Assembly (NCBI GenBank): GCA_003559585.1
Contig: PWKX01000037.1
Span: 1 to 7,020 of the forward strand
Direction: 5' to 3'
DNA: 7,020 nt
Origin: Mollicutes bacterium
GTDB taxonomy: Bacteria; Bacillota_I; Bacilli_A; Izemoplasmatales; Izemoplasmataceae
The position numbers and the translations under genes were made by a program. Numbering within the stretch: position 1 is the first letter of the stretch; every line of letters begins with the position of its first letter. Shown here in pieces: positions 4,199 to 7,020 of this stretch. Under the pieces are notes generated by a model. That model had not been told where the DNA came from. It did no database searches and saw nothing but the letters and a program-made list of their open reading frames with translations.

Positions 4199-6835
4199 AT
4201 GAAAACACCACGCGCGCATGTGATTCACCATACACATTGGGATCCATTATGGTATTTCACAAAAGAAGATGCTTTGGTTCAGTTTAACCACAATTTTAAA
4301 GAAGTACTAAGAGGGTTTAAAGATAAACGCATCACAAACTTTTTTTGCGATGGACAAAGCTACGCCATTGATGAGTATTTGAAATACCACCCAGAAGACA
4401 AACCATTGATTGCGACTCTTATTAAGGAAAAACGGTTGATGATTGGACCTTTTTATAATCAAATAGACTGTTTTATCACAAGTGGTGAATCTATGGTTCA
4501 AAACTTAGCAAATGGGATAGATATTGCAAATAAACTTGGCGGCGCAAGTCATATTGCTTATTTACCTGACTCGTTTGGACATACAATCGATTTTCCCAAA
4601 ATCTTTAACCACTTTGATATTCATGACTTTGTTATTACACGCGGTGTTGGTGATGAATATAACTTAGATAACGAGTTTTACTTTCAATCACCGGATGGAT
4701 CTATCGTATTAACCGCTGTGATGCGAGCCGGTTACGGTTATGGAACTTACCCCTATAAAGATGGAACATTACTGACAAATCAAGCAAAAGATTACAACAA
4801 ATTAGATGTTCATAAGCTTATTAAGCGCTTGCTAAATCACACCACCCTTAAAAATGAATTTGTCTTCCCACTAGGCTTCGATCAAAACCCAGCGATTTTT
4901 AATATTGATCAAATGAATAAAACCTACAACGAAGCAGGCATGTATAATTTTGAACAAACGACATGGAAAGACTATTTAAAACGAGTTCGCCAACACGGCC
5001 AGAACCTTAAAACCCATACCAGTGAACTATATAGTACACAACATCACCGTATTCACCGTTCACTGTTTTCTGCAAGAGCTGATATTAAAGGGTTACAAGA
5101 CAAAGTTGAACGTCTATTAACCTATGAACTTCAACCACTAATGAGCATGGTTAGTGAGCTTGGTTTAAACTATGAACACCATACATTAAAAAAAGCATGG
5201 TCTATGTTACACGAAGGACAAACTCATGCATCAGCAACCGTGAGTGATATGGTTAATCAGCAAGTGAAAGAGCGAACAAATAGTGCCTATTATTTAAGCG
5301 ATGCACTCAAACATCATTGCATGAAAATGATTGCTACCTCGATGACGCCTTCTTCACAAAAGATGCCACTTGTTGTTTTTTCGCCCCAACTTGAAATATA
5401 TAAAGAAAATATAAAAATGACTGTTTATACCAAACACTCAGATTTCTCTATCTCTTATGAAGATGAAGAAATCCCATATACGCTATTAAAACAAGAAAAT
5501 ATAGATGGTAATGTTAAAACCCATACCCTAAAAGACGATGTCGATCAATGGTATGTAAAAAGTGATATTATTATGGCACACACATATCAAGGTATTGGGT
5601 ATGATACATTTTATATTTCCGATGAACTTCCAACCAAAAGAAACCTCATAAAACCATCATCCCAATCCATTGAAAACCAATATTACCGCATCACAGTAAA
5701 CCAAGGCATTCATATCACCTCACTAACAACAGGTGAGATAATTCATAAAGCCTTGTATCTTGAAAGCGTTGCCGATCAAGGAGATAACTATGACTTTGAT
5801 TACGTTTTAGATGATACACCAATCATTGATGATTTTGAAGATGCCTGCATCAGCGAATCATTTGAATCGAACACCGTTCACCGCATCACGATTAAAGGCA
5901 TGACTTTACTGCCAAAAGATTTACAAGAGCGTAAAAACCTTAAACGAACCACACCAGCACGCTATACATTATCATTGGAACTTGATAATATCCATCCTAC
6001 CATTCAGATTAAAGGAACCTTTGATAACCAATCAAACAATCATCGCATTCGTTTGGTTGCAAGAGGGAATATATCACAAACCGTTTCTGAAGCAGGAACA
6101 CAGTATGGTATCATTGAGCGGGCATGCATAGATCCAGCACACAATCATTGGAAAAAGAAGCATTACTTTGAAGAACCAACACCAACCTATCCACTCTTGA
6201 ATTTTGTCAGTATAAAAACCATTAAAAGCATGATGACCATCCACTCTTTTTATGCAAAAGAATATGAAGTCACCGGAGAAAATCTCACAGATTTAGGCAT
6301 CACTTTGTTTAGAAGTGTTGGTCATTTAGGCTTGCCTGATTTAAATCGTAGACCAGGTAGACCTAGTGGTTTAGACAACACCATTATAAAAACGCCTGAT
6401 TCTTACATGATTGGACAACAACCTTTTGATATCGTGATGACCTTAACACCACCGCTTACAGCCACACAAAGACATAAAAACCATCAACACTTATCAAGAG
6501 ACCCACTATATTATCAAAATCAACCATATCAAAAAGTCACGCCCCGCATCGCATATTTTCCCGTTAATCCGTTGGATGAACAACCGCCTCTGTCGTTTAG
6601 GTTTTTACTAGCCGAAAAATGTCCCTCAGTGTTTGGCACCATCAGCAAAGATGTTTCTACAGGAACATATGATATGCGTCTATTCAATCCGGAGGAACGA
6701 GCAACCAACGCCCATAAGCTTAAATATTTGAAACCTACGAACTTAACAAATGGACTTGGCCAGATAATCTCACCGATTAACGCCTCATTTTCTTTAAAGC
6801 CTTTTACATTTAATAACGTTAAACTAACCGATTAA
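4199..6835 (+). CDS. GH38 alpha-mannosidase, mannosylglycerate hydrolase (MngB)-like
   Basis: This 878-residue protein matches E. coli MngB in length (about 877) and in motif order. The N-terminal (beta/alpha) domain has HHTHWDPLWY (10-19; zinc ligands H13 and D15), DGQSYAIDEY (51-60), IGPFYNQID (82-90) and YLPDSFGH (121-128; nucleophile and zinc ligand D124). A GFDQNP segment (226-231) may hold the acid/base Asp228. HRIHRSLFSARADIK (283-297) opens the helical domain. The C-terminal beta domains include NRRPGRPSG (716-724) and RLFNPEE (827-833), both typical of the MngB branch. MngB releases mannose-6-phosphate from 2-O-(6-phospho-mannosyl)-glycerate. There is no signal peptide, so it is cytoplasmic. 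The fourth zinc ligand appears as H343, but the following conserved Asp is Ala344 and the loop after it is about two residues short, so activity may be altered. AAGAGG (4185-4190) is 8 nt from the ATG at 4199; a TTG two codons upstream is less likely. Family is firm; substrate is inferred. Confidence 0.9.
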   Translation: MKTPRAHVIHHTHWDPLWYFTKEDALVQFNHNFKEVLRGFKDKRITNFFCDGQSYAIDEYLKYHPEDKPLIATLIKEKRLMIGPFYNQIDCFITSGESMVQNLANGIDIANKLGGASHIAYLPDSFGHTIDFPKIFNHFDIHDFVITRGVGDEYNLDNEFYFQSPDGSIVLTAVMRAGYGYGTYPYKDGTLLTNQAKDYNKLDVHKLIKRLLNHTTLKNEFVFPLGFDQNPAIFNIDQMNKTYNEAGMYNFEQTTWKDYLKRVRQHGQNLKTHTSELYSTQHHRIHRSLFSARADIKGLQDKVERLLTYELQPLMSMVSELGLNYEHHTLKKAWSMLHEGQTHASATVSDMVNQQVKERTNSAYYLSDALKHHCMKMIATSMTPSSQKMPLVVFSPQLEIYKENIKMTVYTKHSDFSISYEDEEIPYTLLKQENIDGNVKTHTLKDDVDQWYVKSDIIMAHTYQGIGYDTFYISDELPTKRNLIKPSSQSIENQYYRITVNQGIHITSLTTGEIIHKALYLESVADQGDNYDFDYVLDDTPIIDDFEDACISESFESNTVHRITIKGMTLLPKDLQERKNLKRTTPARYTLSLELDNIHPTIQIKGTFDNQSNNHRIRLVARGNISQTVSEAGTQYGIIERACIDPAHNHWKKKHYFEEPTPTYPLLNFVSIKTIKSMMTIHSFYAKEYEVTGENLTDLGITLFRSVGHLGLPDLNRRPGRPSGLDNTIIKTPDSYMIGQQPFDIVMTLTPPLTATQRHKNHQHLSRDPLYYQNQPYQKVTPRIAYFPVNPLDEQPPLSFRFLLAEKCPSVFGTISKDVSTGTYDMRLFNPEERATNAHKLKYLKPTNLTNGLGQIISPINASFSLKPFTFNNVKLTD

Positions 6836-6838
6836 CCT

Positions 6839-6868
6839 AGACCTAGCTTTCGAGCTGGGTTTTCTTTT
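6839..6868 (+). terminator. Intrinsic terminator of the GH38 gene
   Basis: The arms AGACCTAGCT (6839-6848) and AGCTGGGTTT (6853-6862) form a stem of up to 10 bp with two G-U pairs, closed by a TTCG tetraloop, followed by the T-rich tail TTTCTTTT (6861-6868). It begins 3 nt after the stop codon. Stem, tetraloop and tail all match a strong Rho-independent terminator, so the next gene should be a separate transcription unit. Confidence 0.9.
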
Positions 6869-6880
6869 AGATTAATGATA

Positions 6881-6910
6881 TTGTTATCAAGCCCTATGCT
6901 GTGCTACACT
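6881..6910 (+). promoter_or_regulatory. Candidate promoter of the downstream fbp-like gene
   Basis: TTGTTA (6881-6886, 4 of 6) and TACACT (6905-6910, 4 of 6) are 18 nt apart, and TGC directly before the -10 makes it an extended -10 site. A second possible -10, TATGAT (6910-6915), lacks a well-spaced -35. The site falls between a strong terminator and the next start codon, where a promoter is expected. Confidence 0.45.
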
Positions 6911-6930
6911 ATGATAAAGGCGGTGGTGTG

Positions 6931-7020
6931 ATGAACACAAATTATGAACACAAGTTCCTTATTCAATTATCAAAACAATTTCCTAACTTACAAAGTGCTG
7001 CCACAGAACTAATCAACTTA
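6931..7020 (+). CDS. fbp: Fructose-1,6-bisphosphatase class III, N-terminal fragment
   Basis: Thirty codons are visible before the window ends, open to the edge. The pattern KFLIQLSKQFPNL (8-20) followed by TELINL (25-30) matches the start of Bacillota class III fructose-bisphosphatases, where a K-Y-L-x-x-L-A-x-K-Y segment leads to T-E-I-I-N-L just before the LPKGTEHF block. The enzyme hydrolyses fructose-1,6-bisphosphate to fructose-6-phosphate in gluconeogenesis. It starts directly at this segment and lacks the roughly 30-residue extension of B. subtilis Fbp, as many relatives do. AAAGGCGGTG (6916-6925) is a good ribosome binding site, its GGCGG core 7 nt before the ATG; a GTG immediately upstream (6928) is an alternative start. 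No catalytic residues are in view, so this rests on a short stretch. Confidence 0.68.
   Translation, partial: MNTNYEHKFLIQLSKQFPNLQSAATELINL

Noticed and set aside
4102..4287. 61-codon + strand reading frame across the divergent promoter
   Set aside because: It overlaps the promoter region and the start of GH38 in another frame, with no ribosome binding site or recognisable protein.

Overview
This AT-rich window carries a sugar-handling locus from a low-GC Gram-positive-type bacterium. Coding sequences are dense. Every complete gene stops with TAA, tryptophan is encoded by TGG, and no gene needs TGA read as Trp, so the standard code applies. Shine-Dalgarno sites are Bacillota-like (AAAGGAG, GGTGGTGAT, AAGAGG). 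The gene set (DUF624 protein, class I phosphomannose isomerases, GH38 enzyme, class III fructose-bisphosphatase) fits Bacillota or standard-code relatives of the Mollicutes such as the Acholeplasma/Izemoplasma group. That placement is inference; there is no rRNA or other marker gene to confirm it.

Layout. Positions 1-82 hold a perfect 14-bp hairpin just ahead of the first gene. Positions 83-3141 are a tight + strand cluster of three genes: a DUF624/YesL-like membrane protein, a two-domain protein joining a degenerate P-loop-kinase-like region to a class I mannose-6-phosphate isomerase, and a membrane-anchored SGNH/GDSL hydrolase. The first two overlap by 17 nt and the next two are 1 nt apart. 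A strong hairpin at 3144-3174 separates this cluster from a convergent, conventional manA on the - strand (3178-4056). A 142-bp divergent promoter region (4057-4198) with several inverted repeats and a helically phased direct repeat lies between manA and a + strand GH38 alpha-mannosidase of the MngB (mannosylglycerate hydrolase) type (4199-6835). That gene ends at a UUCG-loop terminator. After a fresh promoter, the first 30 codons of a probable class III fructose-1,6-bisphosphatase run off the right edge.

How the genes may work together (inference). The GH38 enzyme has no signal peptide and should act in the cytoplasm on an imported mannoside or 6-phospho-mannoside. ManA would turn mannose-6-phosphate into fructose-6-phosphate, and fructose-bisphosphatase acts on the same hexose-phosphate pool. 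DUF624 proteins often accompany carbohydrate uptake operons, and the SGNH enzyme could remove acyl groups from a sugar. No transporter or regulator gene is inside the window.

Points most worth a second look: the GH38 active-site HD pair reads HA next to a shortened loop; the fused kinase-like domain has lost its Walker A lysine; two dissimilar class I PMIs lie within 3.4 kb; and the manA/GH38 intergenic region looks like a compact regulatory switch. I saw no CRISPR array, mobile element, tRNA or rRNA.
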